A DNA stretch of 64,000 nt from Streptomyces sp. S.PB5. Lineage in GTDB: Bacteria > Actinomycetota > Actinomycetes > Streptomycetales > Streptomycetaceae. A model generated the notes under the pieces. It saw only the letters and a list, made by a program, of their open reading frames with translations. It ran no database searches and was not told the DNA's origin. The position numbers were made by a program, and so were the translations under genes. The stretch lies in the NCBI RefSeq assembly GCF_030403745.1, contig NZ_JAQMWP010000011.1, positions 248,001 through 312,000 of the forward strand, given 5' to 3'. Positions 34,342-42,393 of this stretch are shown here, piece after piece. Each line of letters begins with the position of its first letter. Position 1 is the stretch's first letter.

Positions 34342-37300
34342 ATGGGCTTCGCCGTACACGAACTGCTCACGCTCCTCCTCTCGGACCAGCTGGCCGCGGC
34401 TTCCGCGGGAGCCTCTGCCGAGCTCACCGCCGCGGCCCGGGCACTAGCGGCCGGCGAGCCGAAGCGGGCCCTGCGGCAGCTGCCCGGCGCACTGACGTCG
34501 CAGGGCGCCCAGGACACCGCCGAGGCCCTGCGGATCGCCGCGTACACCCTGGACCTGAACTGGTATCCGGGCAACGGCGGGGCGGTGGTGATGACGGAGG
34601 AGGAGATGCGCCGGGCCGGACAGGAGCCGCCGAGCCCCGCGAACCGCGGCGCCGCTCTGGTCGCGCTCGTCGCGGCACGTTTCCTGCCGCTCGTTCAATC
34701 GGCGCGCAGCATCGCCGACAGCGCACTCACGAGCGGGGAGACGGCTGCGACTGACATCGTCCTGTCCCAACTCGCCGGATTGGGCGCCGAGTTGCGCGGT
34801 CACGGCGAACCCCTGCTGCAGTCGTACCTGGCGCTCGCGGTGGCCGACGTGGCGCACCGGTCAGGGCGGTTCGACGAGGCGGCAGCCGGGCTCGATGCCT
34901 GTCGGCGCCTCGCTGACGGTGATCCTCATGTACTCGCCCGGCTGAGCCTGCTCCAGGGGGATCTGGCCCTGACTCCGTCGGGCCCGCCGGAGCTGATGGG
35001 TGAGCGGCTGGGGCCGACCGGGCCGGTCACGCCCGCGCCGGACCCGGTGGCGGCCGCCTCCCACTATGCGTCGGCCGAGCAGTACTACGCGAAGCTCGCC
35101 GCACCGCGCGGACGAGCTCTGGTCGCCCTGCGCCGGGCTCACTCGGCCCGGCTGTCCGGTTACCGTCCGGGGCGTGTACGGAAGTTGAGGCAGGCCCACG
35201 AGTGGGCCGTCGAGTCGGGCGACGCTGCGCTGTCGCAGGTCGTCACCGTGCACCGGATGCTCGACGAACTCGACGAGGGCGGTGAGATCCCGTGGCGGGA
35301 ACTGGAAGGGATCGCCCGGTGGAGCCGGACCGAGGGCAGCACCAGCCTCGCCCGTGGCCTCGTCCGATTGTTCGTGGTCCGTGGCACGGCCGCGCAGGCG
35401 GCCGGCCGCACACTCACGGCGCTGCGCTGCCTGCGCTCCGGCCGTCGTCTCGCCGCCGGGATCGATGCCCCGGTCGAGAGCGACCTGGCCGACCGCGCCT
35501 ACCTGGACCTGCTGGACCGGGTCAACTTCCGGCGCGCCTCAACCGTGTTGCTGGCCGCCGACACGATCCGGGCAACGGCCGCCCTGCACACACCGCAGGC
35601 GGACACGGTGACATGGATGCGGGCCGCGGAGCTGGCGATGTCTCTCGACGGTGCCGTCGAGGCGTTGGCCGACCCGGACCTCAAGGCCGTCGCGGGAGCG
35701 CGGCTGACCGAGGTCGATGCCGCGGCGGAGCGGCTCACACGCTCCTGGCCGCCGGGACGGATGGCAGTGGAGGCCGTGCGGGAGAGCCTTCGCCGGGCAC
35801 CCACGCTGCTGTTGCGCTACCGAGCCCGCAGGGCACTGCAGGCAGGATTCCGGGAGGAGGCGCACGCACTGCTGGAACGCGCACTGTCCGACGCCGGCGA
35901 CGACGCACTGCTGCGGATCACGCTGCTGTTCGAGCTCGACCGTCGCGCTGAGGCACATGCCGGGGCCCTTGAGCTGTTTCGGCGCGGAGGCATCCATCCC
36001 GATCACGCGGTCGAACTGTTCCTGCGACTGGGCGATCCGAAGACGGCGAGCGAGGCGCTGGTCCGGCTTGACCAGGTAGGACGCCCCGGTGGGACGGTGC
36101 GCCCCTGGGAGGAGGCCGGCCGCCGCGCGGATCTCGCCGAGGCCTTTGGCGACCACAGGACCGCAGCCGACCTCGGCGAGGAGGCGGTGGCCCGGTACGA
36201 ACAGTGGTCCTCCCAGTTGGTGCGGGACGTGCTGCGCACGTCGATGACGGACGACGTCTCTGTCGCCGGCATCTACCACACGGCGGTCATGGCCAGAATC
36301 GGTCTCGCCGAGCAAGCCCGCACGACGTCGGTCCGCGACCACGAGATCGCCCGGGCCTTCGAGCTGTCCGACCGCTGCCGGGGCATCGGCGTCGAGATGC
36401 TGCGCGTCATCGACGCCCTCACGTCCGGCCCTTCGCTCGACGCGGCCCGGGACTGGCTCCGCGCGGGTTCGGCCTGGGCGGCCGCGTACGAAGGGCTGGT
36501 CGACGCGGTCACGGGCGACCCTGCGCACACCCCTTCGTCGGCACGGCTGCGGCGCAGCGTTCTCGCCGTCGAGGAGGACCTGGAGCGTGCCGAGTCACGC
36601 GTCACCCGGCTGGCCCCGGCGCTTCTGGCGGGTCGCAGGGGCCCGCGGGCCGACGGCGCCTCTCTCGACGCGGTGCGGGACGGCCTGACCGAGGACGCCC
36701 GGCTCCTCATGTACGACACGTTCGACGACGACCTTCTGATCTGGATCGTCGACCGGGAGGGCGTCGGGTACGTCCGCAGCGAGGTCCCCCATCGCGACCT
36801 GGCTTGCGACGTGCGGCGCTTTCACAGCGCCTGCGCCTCCGGCCGCCGTGACGAGACGGCGGAGCGGGTCCTGTCGGAACAGCTGCTCGATCCGGTGAGC
36901 GAGGCCCTCGGCGGCTGTCGCCGGCTGTACGTCGTCCCGCACCGGTCCCTCGCTCTGGTGCCGTTCCATGTCCTGCCCGTGGGTGGTCTGCCACTGGGGG
37001 AAAGGTGCGTCGTGTCCCACCCTCCGGCCGCCGCGCTCCTGGCCCGGCCGGACAGTGGCCGCCCGCCCCGGCTCGACGAGCGCACGCTGCTCGTCGGCGC
37101 CCCCGCCTACGCGCCGGACCGGAGGCTGCCCGAACTGCCGGGCACAGCGACCGAGGTGACGGCGATCGCGCGCCTTCTCGGAGCCCGTCCGCTGTTGGGC
37201 GGTGCGGCAACGGAGCGTGCCGTCGCCGACGCCGCGTCAGGCTCGACGGTCCTGCACCTGGCGACACACGGCGTGGTGTACGAGCACGCCCCGCATCGCA

Positions 37301-37773
37301 GCCATCTCGCTCTGTCCGGCCACGATTCACTGACCGTGGGCGATGTGACCGGGCTCGATCTGGCCGCGGATCTGGTGGTTCTGTCCGCCTGTCACACGGG
37401 CCGGGGCACGGCCACCGCCGGAGGTGACGTGGTCGGTCTGGTGCGCGCAGCCGTCGCTACCGGCGCACGGCATGTGGTGGTGTCGTTGTGGCCAGTGGAC
37501 GACGAGGCGGGGGCCCTACTCATGACGTGCCTCTACGAGTCGCTGCTGGCAGAGCCTGGTACCTCGGTGGCTCAGGCTCTCGCCATGGCTCAGCGGCGCG
37601 TGCGAGCCCTCGATGCGGTCGGTCGCCGAGAGGCTTACGACGGGTTGCGCACGCAGACGGGTACCGCTGCCGCCGCGGGAGGAGCACGAGACGTGGCAGG
37701 AACACCTGTCTTCGCCGACGACGATTCGAACTTGCCTTACTACTGGGCTCCGTTCATTCATGTCGGAACCTGA
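34342..37773 (+). CDS. Large TPR-like repeat protein with C-terminal CHAT protease domain
   Basis: 1143 residues. The first 780 or so are helical repeats of TPR type (for example LLQSYLALAVADVAHRSGRF, GRALVALRRAHSARLSGY, ARRALQAGFREEAHALLERA). The CHAT domain fills about 800-1143, with catalytic His976 in LHLATHGVV and Cys1017 in VVLSACHTGRG, and ends DDSNLPYYWAPFIHVG, a normal CHAT terminus. TPR-CHAT proteins are the caspase-like effectors of several bacterial immune and death systems (the type III-E Craspase subunit has this layout). ATG 34342 has AGGAG nine bases upstream. The frame runs open to 32623 but that part is a shadow of the caspase gene. It is the last gene of the block. Confidence 0.88.
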   Translation: MGFAVHELLTLLLSDQLAAASAGASAELTAAARALAAGEPKRALRQLPGALTSQGAQDTAEALRIAAYTLDLNWYPGNGGAVVMTEEEMRRAGQEPPSPANRGAALVALVAARFLPLVQSARSIADSALTSGETAATDIVLSQLAGLGAELRGHGEPLLQSYLALAVADVAHRSGRFDEAAAGLDACRRLADGDPHVLARLSLLQGDLALTPSGPPELMGERLGPTGPVTPAPDPVAAASHYASAEQYYAKLAAPRGRALVALRRAHSARLSGYRPGRVRKLRQAHEWAVESGDAALSQVVTVHRMLDELDEGGEIPWRELEGIARWSRTEGSTSLARGLVRLFVVRGTAAQAAGRTLTALRCLRSGRRLAAGIDAPVESDLADRAYLDLLDRVNFRRASTVLLAADTIRATAALHTPQADTVTWMRAAELAMSLDGAVEALADPDLKAVAGARLTEVDAAAERLTRSWPPGRMAVEAVRESLRRAPTLLLRYRARRALQAGFREEAHALLERALSDAGDDALLRITLLFELDRRAEAHAGALELFRRGGIHPDHAVELFLRLGDPKTASEALVRLDQVGRPGGTVRPWEEAGRRADLAEAFGDHRTAADLGEEAVARYEQWSSQLVRDVLRTSMTDDVSVAGIYHTAVMARIGLAEQARTTSVRDHEIARAFELSDRCRGIGVEMLRVIDALTSGPSLDAARDWLRAGSAWAAAYEGLVDAVTGDPAHTPSSARLRRSVLAVEEDLERAESRVTRLAPALLAGRRGPRADGASLDAVRDGLTEDARLLMYDTFDDDLLIWIVDREGVGYVRSEVPHRDLACDVRRFHSACASGRRDETAERVLSEQLLDPVSEALGGCRRLYVVPHRSLALVPFHVLPVGGLPLGERCVVSHPPAAALLARPDSGRPPRLDERTLLVGAPAYAPDRRLPELPGTATEVTAIARLLGARPLLGGAATERAVADAASGSTVLHLATHGVVYEHAPHRSHLALSGHDSLTVGDVTGLDLAADLVVLSACHTGRGTATAGGDVVGLVRAAVATGARHVVVSLWPVDDEAGALLMTCLYESLLAEPGTSVAQALAMAQRRVRALDAVGRREAYDGLRTQTGTAAAAGGARDVAGTPVFADDDSNLPYYWAPFIHVGT

Positions 37774-37827
37774 TCGTACTGTGCGATTCCACGCACCGGT
37801 GAGTCGAACCCTGAAGCCGGCCCGGGA

Positions 37828-38259
37828 TCACGAGCCGGCGAGAAGGAGAGACAAGCGGACCTTTCGTTGGGGGTTGTCCCTGTTCGTGTCCACCAGGCAC
37901 ACCGACTGCCACGTCCCCAGCTCCAGCCTCCCGCCCACCACCGGCAGCGTCGCGTGCGGCGGCACGAACGCCGGGAGGACGTGGTCGCGGCCGTGGCCCG
38001 GGCTGCCGTGGCGGTGCTGCCAGCGGTCGTCGGCGGGGAGGAGGGTGTGGAGGGCGGCGAGGAGGTCGTTGTCGCTGCCGGCGCCCGTTTCGATGATCGC
38101 GACGCCCGCGGTGGCGTGCGGGACGAAGATGTTGAGGAGGCCGTCCCGGCCGGCGGCCGCCTCGCGCAGGAAGGCCTCACAGTCGGCGGTGAGGTCGACC
38201 ACGCGCTCGGTCGATCCGGAGGTGATGTTCAGAACTCGGGTGGTGAACGCATCTGACAT
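37828..38259 (-). CDS. YjbQ family protein (UPF0047)
   Basis: 143 residues, the usual size for the YjbQ/UPF0047 family, a small trimeric alpha/beta protein whose members show weak thiamin-phosphate synthase activity. Family marks: VDLTADCEAFLREAAAGRDGLL, FVPHATAGVAIIETG, the HRHG and GRDHVLPAF stretch and a C-terminal LELGTWQSVCLVDTN. The conserved His residues are present. I chose ATG 38259, with GAGG about 9 bases upstream, over an in-frame ATG at 38358 that adds 33 unconserved residues. Cellular role is not established. It ends close to the TPR-CHAT gene on the opposite strand and appears to be ordinary core sequence. Confidence 0.85.
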   Translation of the reverse strand: MSDAFTTRVLNITSGSTERVVDLTADCEAFLREAAAGRDGLLNIFVPHATAGVAIIETGAGSDNDLLAALHTLLPADDRWQHRHGSPGHGRDHVLPAFVPPHATLPVVGGRLELGTWQSVCLVDTNRDNPQRKVRLSLLLAGS

Positions 38260-38381
38260 ACCGCCATCCTCGCCCATCCGCCGGACCGCACGGGTGATCT
38301 GCCGCCCGCCCCGCGATACGGCGGGTCCATTCCGCGAGACGCCATTGACCATGGCCACGCCATCTGGCCACGTTCGGCGGC

Positions 38382-38465
38382 ATGTTGCGTTCAGCCCTGC
38401 TCACCACGCGCGGTCACATCGACCTGCTGCGGGTGGCCTCCGCCGCGTGTCGCCGCGGCCGCTGA
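38382..38465 (+). CDS. Putative leader peptide for cysteine/sulfur attenuation
   Basis: 27 residues. It contains RGHIDLLRVASAACRRG, the hallmark of the short actinobacterial leader peptides that precede sulfur-assimilation operons. These carry Arg-His-x-Asp-Leu-Leu-Arg and a Cys near the end. Ribosome stalling at the Cys codon when cysteine is short is thought to raise expression of the downstream genes. It lies 113 bases before a sulfonate-type ABC operon. The G+C-rich spacer between them (38466-38578) contains self-complementary stretches such as GGCGCTCCGGCGCGCC that could fold as an attenuator. Confidence 0.8.
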   Translation: MLRSALLTTRGHIDLLRVASAACRRGR

Positions 38466-38578
38466 CGCCCTTCTGCGGCTCTTCACCCTCTCCGGCGTCC
38501 GCGCCGCCCCCTGCCCGTACGCGTCCGTGACGCGGCGGCGCTCCGGCGCGCCCCGCTCTCCCCCTCCGTGGAGCACTC

Positions 38579-39454
38579 ATGAGCATCAGCCATGCCCCAC
38601 CCAGCGCCTCTGAGCCGGATATTTCCGAAATACCCTGCAGCGATGCCCCGCTGGAGCTCGAACCCCTCGTCCCCACTTCCTCCCGCCGCACCCGCGTCCC
38701 TCGCTGGCTGCGCCGCACGACCGGCCCTGTGGTCCTGCTCCTGCTGTGGCAGGTCCTCAGCTCCACCGGCGTGTTGACCTCCGACGTGCCGGCCTCCCCG
38801 GGGCGGATCGCCCAGGTCGGGAGCGATCTGATCGCCGACGGTTCGCCGGCCTCCGCCATGGGCACCTCGCTCCGACGGGTCGCGGCGGGGCTGCTCCTCG
38901 GCACGCTCGTCGGCACCGGACTCGCCCTGGTCTCGGGCCTGTTCAGGATCGGCGACGATCTGGTGGACGGGCCTGTCCAGATGCTGCGGACCGTGCCGTT
39001 CGTGGGTCTGATCCCGCTGTTCATCATCTGGTTCGGCATCGGTGAGGCGCCGGAGATCGCCATCATCACGCTCGGCGTGACCTTCCCGCTCTACCTCAAC
39101 GTCTACGCCGGCATCCGCGGTGTGGACTCCCAACTCATCGAGGCCGGCAAGTCGTTGGGGCTGTCCCGGTGGGGGCTGGTGCGGCATGTCGTGCTGCCGG
39201 GCGCGCTCCCCGGTGCCCTGACCGGGTTGCGCTACTCGCTCGGCATCGCCTGGTTCGCGCTGGTCTTCGCGGAGCAGGTCAACGCGGACTCGGGGATCGG
39301 GTTCCTCATGGTGCAGGCGCGGGACTTCCTGCGGACCGACGTCATCGTGGTCTGCCTGATCGTCTACGCCTTCCTCGGTCTGCTCGCCGACTTCATCGTC
39401 CGCTCCCTCGAAAGGCTGCTGCTGCACTGGCGACCGACGTTCACCGGCCGGTGA
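38579..39454 (+). CDS. ssuC: ABC transporter permease, sulfonate/nitrate/taurine type (SsuC-like)
   Basis: 291 residues. After a Pro/Ser-rich cytoplasmic N-terminus (about 1-48) come about six membrane helices. The EAA loop reads EAGKSLGLSRWGLVRHVVLPGALPG around 190-214, which docks the ATPase. FIIWFGIGEAPEIAII is typical of SsuC/TauC permeases that import alkanesulfonates or taurine. The RBS GTGGAG is close to ATG 38579. The 3' end overlaps the ATPase start (GTGA). With both downstream partners broken, the importer may not work unless another ATPase serves it. Symbol by family resemblance only. Confidence 0.82.
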   Translation: MSISHAPPSASEPDISEIPCSDAPLELEPLVPTSSRRTRVPRWLRRTTGPVVLLLLWQVLSSTGVLTSDVPASPGRIAQVGSDLIADGSPASAMGTSLRRVAAGLLLGTLVGTGLALVSGLFRIGDDLVDGPVQMLRTVPFVGLIPLFIIWFGIGEAPEIAIITLGVTFPLYLNVYAGIRGVDSQLIEAGKSLGLSRWGLVRHVVLPGALPGALTGLRYSLGIAWFALVFAEQVNADSGIGFLMVQARDFLRTDVIVVCLIVYAFLGLLADFIVRSLERLLLHWRPTFTGR

Positions 39455-40210
39455 GCACCCGGCGGAACACCCGGGCGGTGCGCGTCGAGGGGCTGACCCG
39501 CTCCTTCGGCGGCCGTGCCGTCATCGACGACCTCCGACTCGACGTGCGGGCGGGCGAGTTCGTGGCTCTGCTCGGCCGCAGCGGCTGCGGCAAGTCCACC
39601 CTCCTGCGCATCCTCGCCGGGCTCGACCGGGACATCGAGGGCACGGCCCTGGTCCCGCGCCGCAAGGCCGTCGCCTTCCAGGCGCCCCGCCTGATGCCGT
39701 GGAAGAGGGTCTGGCGCAACGTCCTGCTCGGCCTGCCCGGCAAACCGGCCCGGACCGTCGCCGACAAGGCCCTGGAGGAGGTCGGTCTGAGCCATCGTAC
39801 GAACGCCTGACCCAAGACCCTCTCCGGCGGTGAGGCCCAACGCGCCTCCCTGGCAAGGGCGTTGGTGCGCGAGCCCGATCTCCTGCTGCTCGACGAGCCT
39901 CCCCCACTGCCCTGAACGGGCGCGGGAGGTGCCCCCAGGCGCGCTCGACGCGCTCACCCGTATCAAGGCCCAGCGTCTGGTGGGCGAGTTGTGGCAGCGG
40001 CGGGGCTGCGCGGTCCTGCTCGTCACGCACGACGTCGAGGAGGCCGTCCTGCTCGCCGACCGTGTCCTGGTGATGGACGACGGCGTCATCGCCCATGAGC
40101 AGCGCATCGACCTGGACCGGCCACGCGACATCGCCGACCCGCGCTTCGCCGAACTCCGCGCCGGCCTGCTGGAACGGCTCGGCGTCGACACCGCCGCCGA
40201 AGCCGCCTGA
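39451..40210 (+). pseudogene. ABC transporter ATPase (SsuB-like), broken by nonsense codon and insertion
   Basis: The start and Walker A (LLGRSGCGKSTLLRIL, about residue 40) are normal, as is the Q-loop region (AFQAPRLMPWKRVWRNVLLG). After SHRTNA a TGA at 39808-39810 stands where Trp or similar is expected (NAxPKTLSGGEAQRASLARAL). The signature and Walker B (LLLLDEP) follow in the same frame. Right after DEP about 38 bases replace the expected 4, adding a second stop and shifting the frame. The D-loop GALDALTRIKAQ and H-loop LLVTHDVEEAVLLADRV then resume to 40210. Two independent lesions make it a real pseudogene unless the TGA is a base error and the insert a misassembly. Full length would be about 240 residues. 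Confidence 0.88.
39900..39937. repeat. Small palindromic insertion within the ATPase gene
   Basis: The insert reads TCCCCCACTGCCCTGAACGG then GCGCGGGAGGTGCCCCCA. The outer arms (CCTCCCCCACTGCCC and GGGCGCGGGAGGTG) are imperfect inverted repeats. It interrupts DEP-F-GALD of the ATPase with a net gain of 34 bases. It looks like a short mobile palindromic repeat of the REP/MITE type. Confidence 0.65.
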
Positions 40211-40243
40211 ACCACCACCCCCATCCCCATGAACGGAACCGTC

Positions 40244-41294
40244 ATGCGACGACGCCTCGCCCCCGCCGCCCCGCTCCTCCCGCTCGCCCTCCTGCTCACC
40301 GCCTGCGGCGGCAGCACCACCGCCGGTACCGGCTCCGGCACCGACGGCCAGGGCTCGCTCACGCTCGACGTCGGTGACCAGAAGGGCGGTTCGGAGGCGA
40401 TCCTGCGGGCCGCCGGTGAACTCGAGGGCCTCGACTACAAGATCAAGTGGTCCACGTTCACCTCGGGCCCCCGCTGCTGGAGGCCGTCAACGCCAAGGCC
40501 GTCGACATCGGCGGGGTCGGCAACACCCCGCCGGTGTTCGCGGCGGGCGCAGGCTCGAGGATCAAGGTGGTCGCGGCCTGGCACGGCGCCTCCAAGGGCG
40601 AGGCCATCCTCGTACCCAAGGGCTCGGTGCTGGAGAAGACCACCGACCTCAAGGGCAAGTCGGTGGCCGTCGCGCAGGGTTCGTCCGCGCACTACCAGCT
40701 CATCGCCTCGCTGAAGCAGGCCGGGATCGAGCTCGGCGACGTCAAGGTCAAGTACCTCCAGCCGGCCGACGCCCTGGCCGCGTTCACCAGCGGCAAGGTC
40801 GACGCGTGGGCGGTCTGGGACCCGTACACCTCACAGGTCCTTCAGGCCGGGCAGGGCAGCATCCTCACCAGCGGTGCGGGCGTCGTCAACGGCCTCAACT
40901 TCCAGGTGGCGGCGCCGGGTGCGCTGGCGGACGAGAAGAAGGCCGCGGCGGTCAAGGACTACCTGCAGCGGCTGCGGCGTGCCCAGGAGTGGGTCCACGG
41001 CCACCAGGAGGAGTGGGCCAAGGTCTGGGCGAAGGACACGGGGCTGCCTTACGAGGTGGCGCTGGCCTCGGTGCAGCGCAGCAACTCCACCCGGATCGCA
41101 GTCGCTGTCGCCAAGCCGCTCATCGCCTCGGAGCAGCAGATCGCCGACACCTTCACCGAGCTGAAGCTGATCCCGAAGAAGGTCGACTTCGACGACTTCG
41201 TGGACACGCGGTTCAACGCCGGCCTGCCGCCGTCGACCACGCCGGCGCGCGGCGAGGGCTGGTCAGGGAAGATCTACGACCCCGGGGCCGTTAG
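40244..41294 (+). pseudogene. ABC transporter substrate-binding lipoprotein (SsuA-like), frameshifted
   Basis: Signal peptide with lipobox LLLTACGGS, then SLTLDVGDQKGGSEAIL. The frame fails after WSTFTSGP because the C run at 40468-40472 has five Cs where six would give GPPLLEAVNAKAVDIGG. From there the protein continues intact (GVGNTPPVFAAGAGS, VPKGSVLEKTTDLKGKSVAV, GKVDAWAVWDPYTSQ) as an alkanesulfonate/taurine-type binding protein of about 350 residues. At the 3' end no stop is met: the frame runs straight into the next gene. One extra C at 41280-41283 would restore a double TAG stop (41292-41297). Two run-length losses in one gene suggest either decay of an already disused operon or consensus undercalls. 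ATG 40244 is preferred (GGAA just upstream) over ATG 40229. Confidence 0.8.
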
Positions 41295-41301
41295 TAGAAA
41301 C

Positions 41302-42381
41302 GTGAACAACACTGAGGTCGTCGTCATAGGCGCTGGTCAGGCAGGTCTCTCCAGCGCCTATCACCTGCGCCGCACGGGCTTCGAGCCGGACCGCGACTTC
41401 GTCGCGCTGGACCACTCCCCCGGCCCGGGCGGCGCCTGGCAGTTCCGGTGGCCGTCGCTGACGTACGGCAAGGTGCACGGGATGCACTCGCTGCCGGGGT
41501 TGGAGCTCACGGACGCCGATCCCGCGCGACCGTCCTCCGCGGTGATCACCGAGTACTTCGACACCTACGAGCGCACCTTCGGTCTGCGGGTGCGGCGGCC
41601 CGTGGACGTGCGTGCGGTGCGGGAGGGGGACGGCGGGCGGCTGCTCGTGGAGACCTCTGCGGGGACCTGGGCGACGCGGGCGCTGATCAACGCGACCGGG
41701 ACCTGGGACCGGCCCTTCTGGCCGCGCTATCCCGGTCAGGAGACGTTCCGGGGGCGGCAGCTGCACACCGCGCAGTACCCCGGGCCCGAGGAGTTCGCCG
41801 GGTTGCGGGTGGTGGTGGTCGGCGGAGGCGCGTCCGGGACGCAGCATCTGCTGGAGATCGCCCCGTACGCGGCGTCCACCACCTGGGTCACACGGCGGCC
41901 TCCCGTGTTCCGCGAGGGGACGTTCACCGAGGACGTGGGGCGGGCGGCCGTCGCGCTCGTGGAGGAGCGGGTACGGCAGGGACTGCCGCCGAAGAGCGTG
42001 GTGTCGGTGACCGGGCTGCCGCTCAACGACGCCATCCGGCAGGGCCTCGCGGACGGGGTGCTGGACCGGCAGCCGATGTTCGACCGGATCACCCCGGAGG
42101 GCGTGGCGTGGGACGACGGGCGGCAGGTCGAGGCCGACGTCATTCTGTGGGCGACCGGGTTCCGGGCCGCCGTCGACCATCTGGCGCCGCTGAAGCTGCG
42201 TGAGCCGGGCGGCGGGATCCGGGTCGAGGGGACGCGTGCGGTCGCCGACCCGCGGATCCATCTCGTCGGCTACGGCCCGTCGGCCAGCACCATCGGCGCC
42301 AACCGGGCGGGCCGGGCGGCCGTGCGGGACATCAGGCGGCTGCTCGAAGGGGAACCCAAGCGGGAGGAGGCCGCCGTCTGA
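41302..42381 (+). CDS. Flavin-containing monooxygenase (CzcO-like NAD(P)-binding flavoprotein)
   Basis: 359 residues. The FAD dinucleotide motif VVIGAGQAGLSSAY is at the N-terminus, the NADPH motif VVVGGGASGTQHLLEI near 175, and DVILWATGFRAAVDHL near 283 is the FMO/CzcO-type ATGF motif. The family oxidises soft nucleophiles. Behind a sulfonate-type transporter a C-S or S-oxidation role in sulfur scavenging is plausible but unproven. GTG 41302 is the likely start because the FAD motif begins 8 residues later. In the sequence as given the frame is continuous with the binding protein upstream, which would make a lipoprotein-FMO chimera; I treat that as an artefact or mutation. Confidence 0.82.
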   Translation: MNNTEVVVIGAGQAGLSSAYHLRRTGFEPDRDFVALDHSPGPGGAWQFRWPSLTYGKVHGMHSLPGLELTDADPARPSSAVITEYFDTYERTFGLRVRRPVDVRAVREGDGGRLLVETSAGTWATRALINATGTWDRPFWPRYPGQETFRGRQLHTAQYPGPEEFAGLRVVVVGGGASGTQHLLEIAPYAASTTWVTRRPPVFREGTFTEDVGRAAVALVEERVRQGLPPKSVVSVTGLPLNDAIRQGLADGVLDRQPMFDRITPEGVAWDDGRQVEADVILWATGFRAAVDHLAPLKLREPGGGIRVEGTRAVADPRIHLVGYGPSASTIGANRAGRAAVRDIRRLLEGEPKREEAAV

Positions 42382-42393
42382 CGCCCCGCCGGG

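Noticed and set aside
37774..37827. tRNA-like motif GTGAGTCGAACC
   Set aside because: The GTTCGA-like arm has no matching acceptor, anticodon or D arms.
40447..42381. Natural fusion of a binding protein to an FMO (644 residues)
   Set aside because: The junction holds TAG TAG in the next frame and an FMO start; one missing C explains the fusion.
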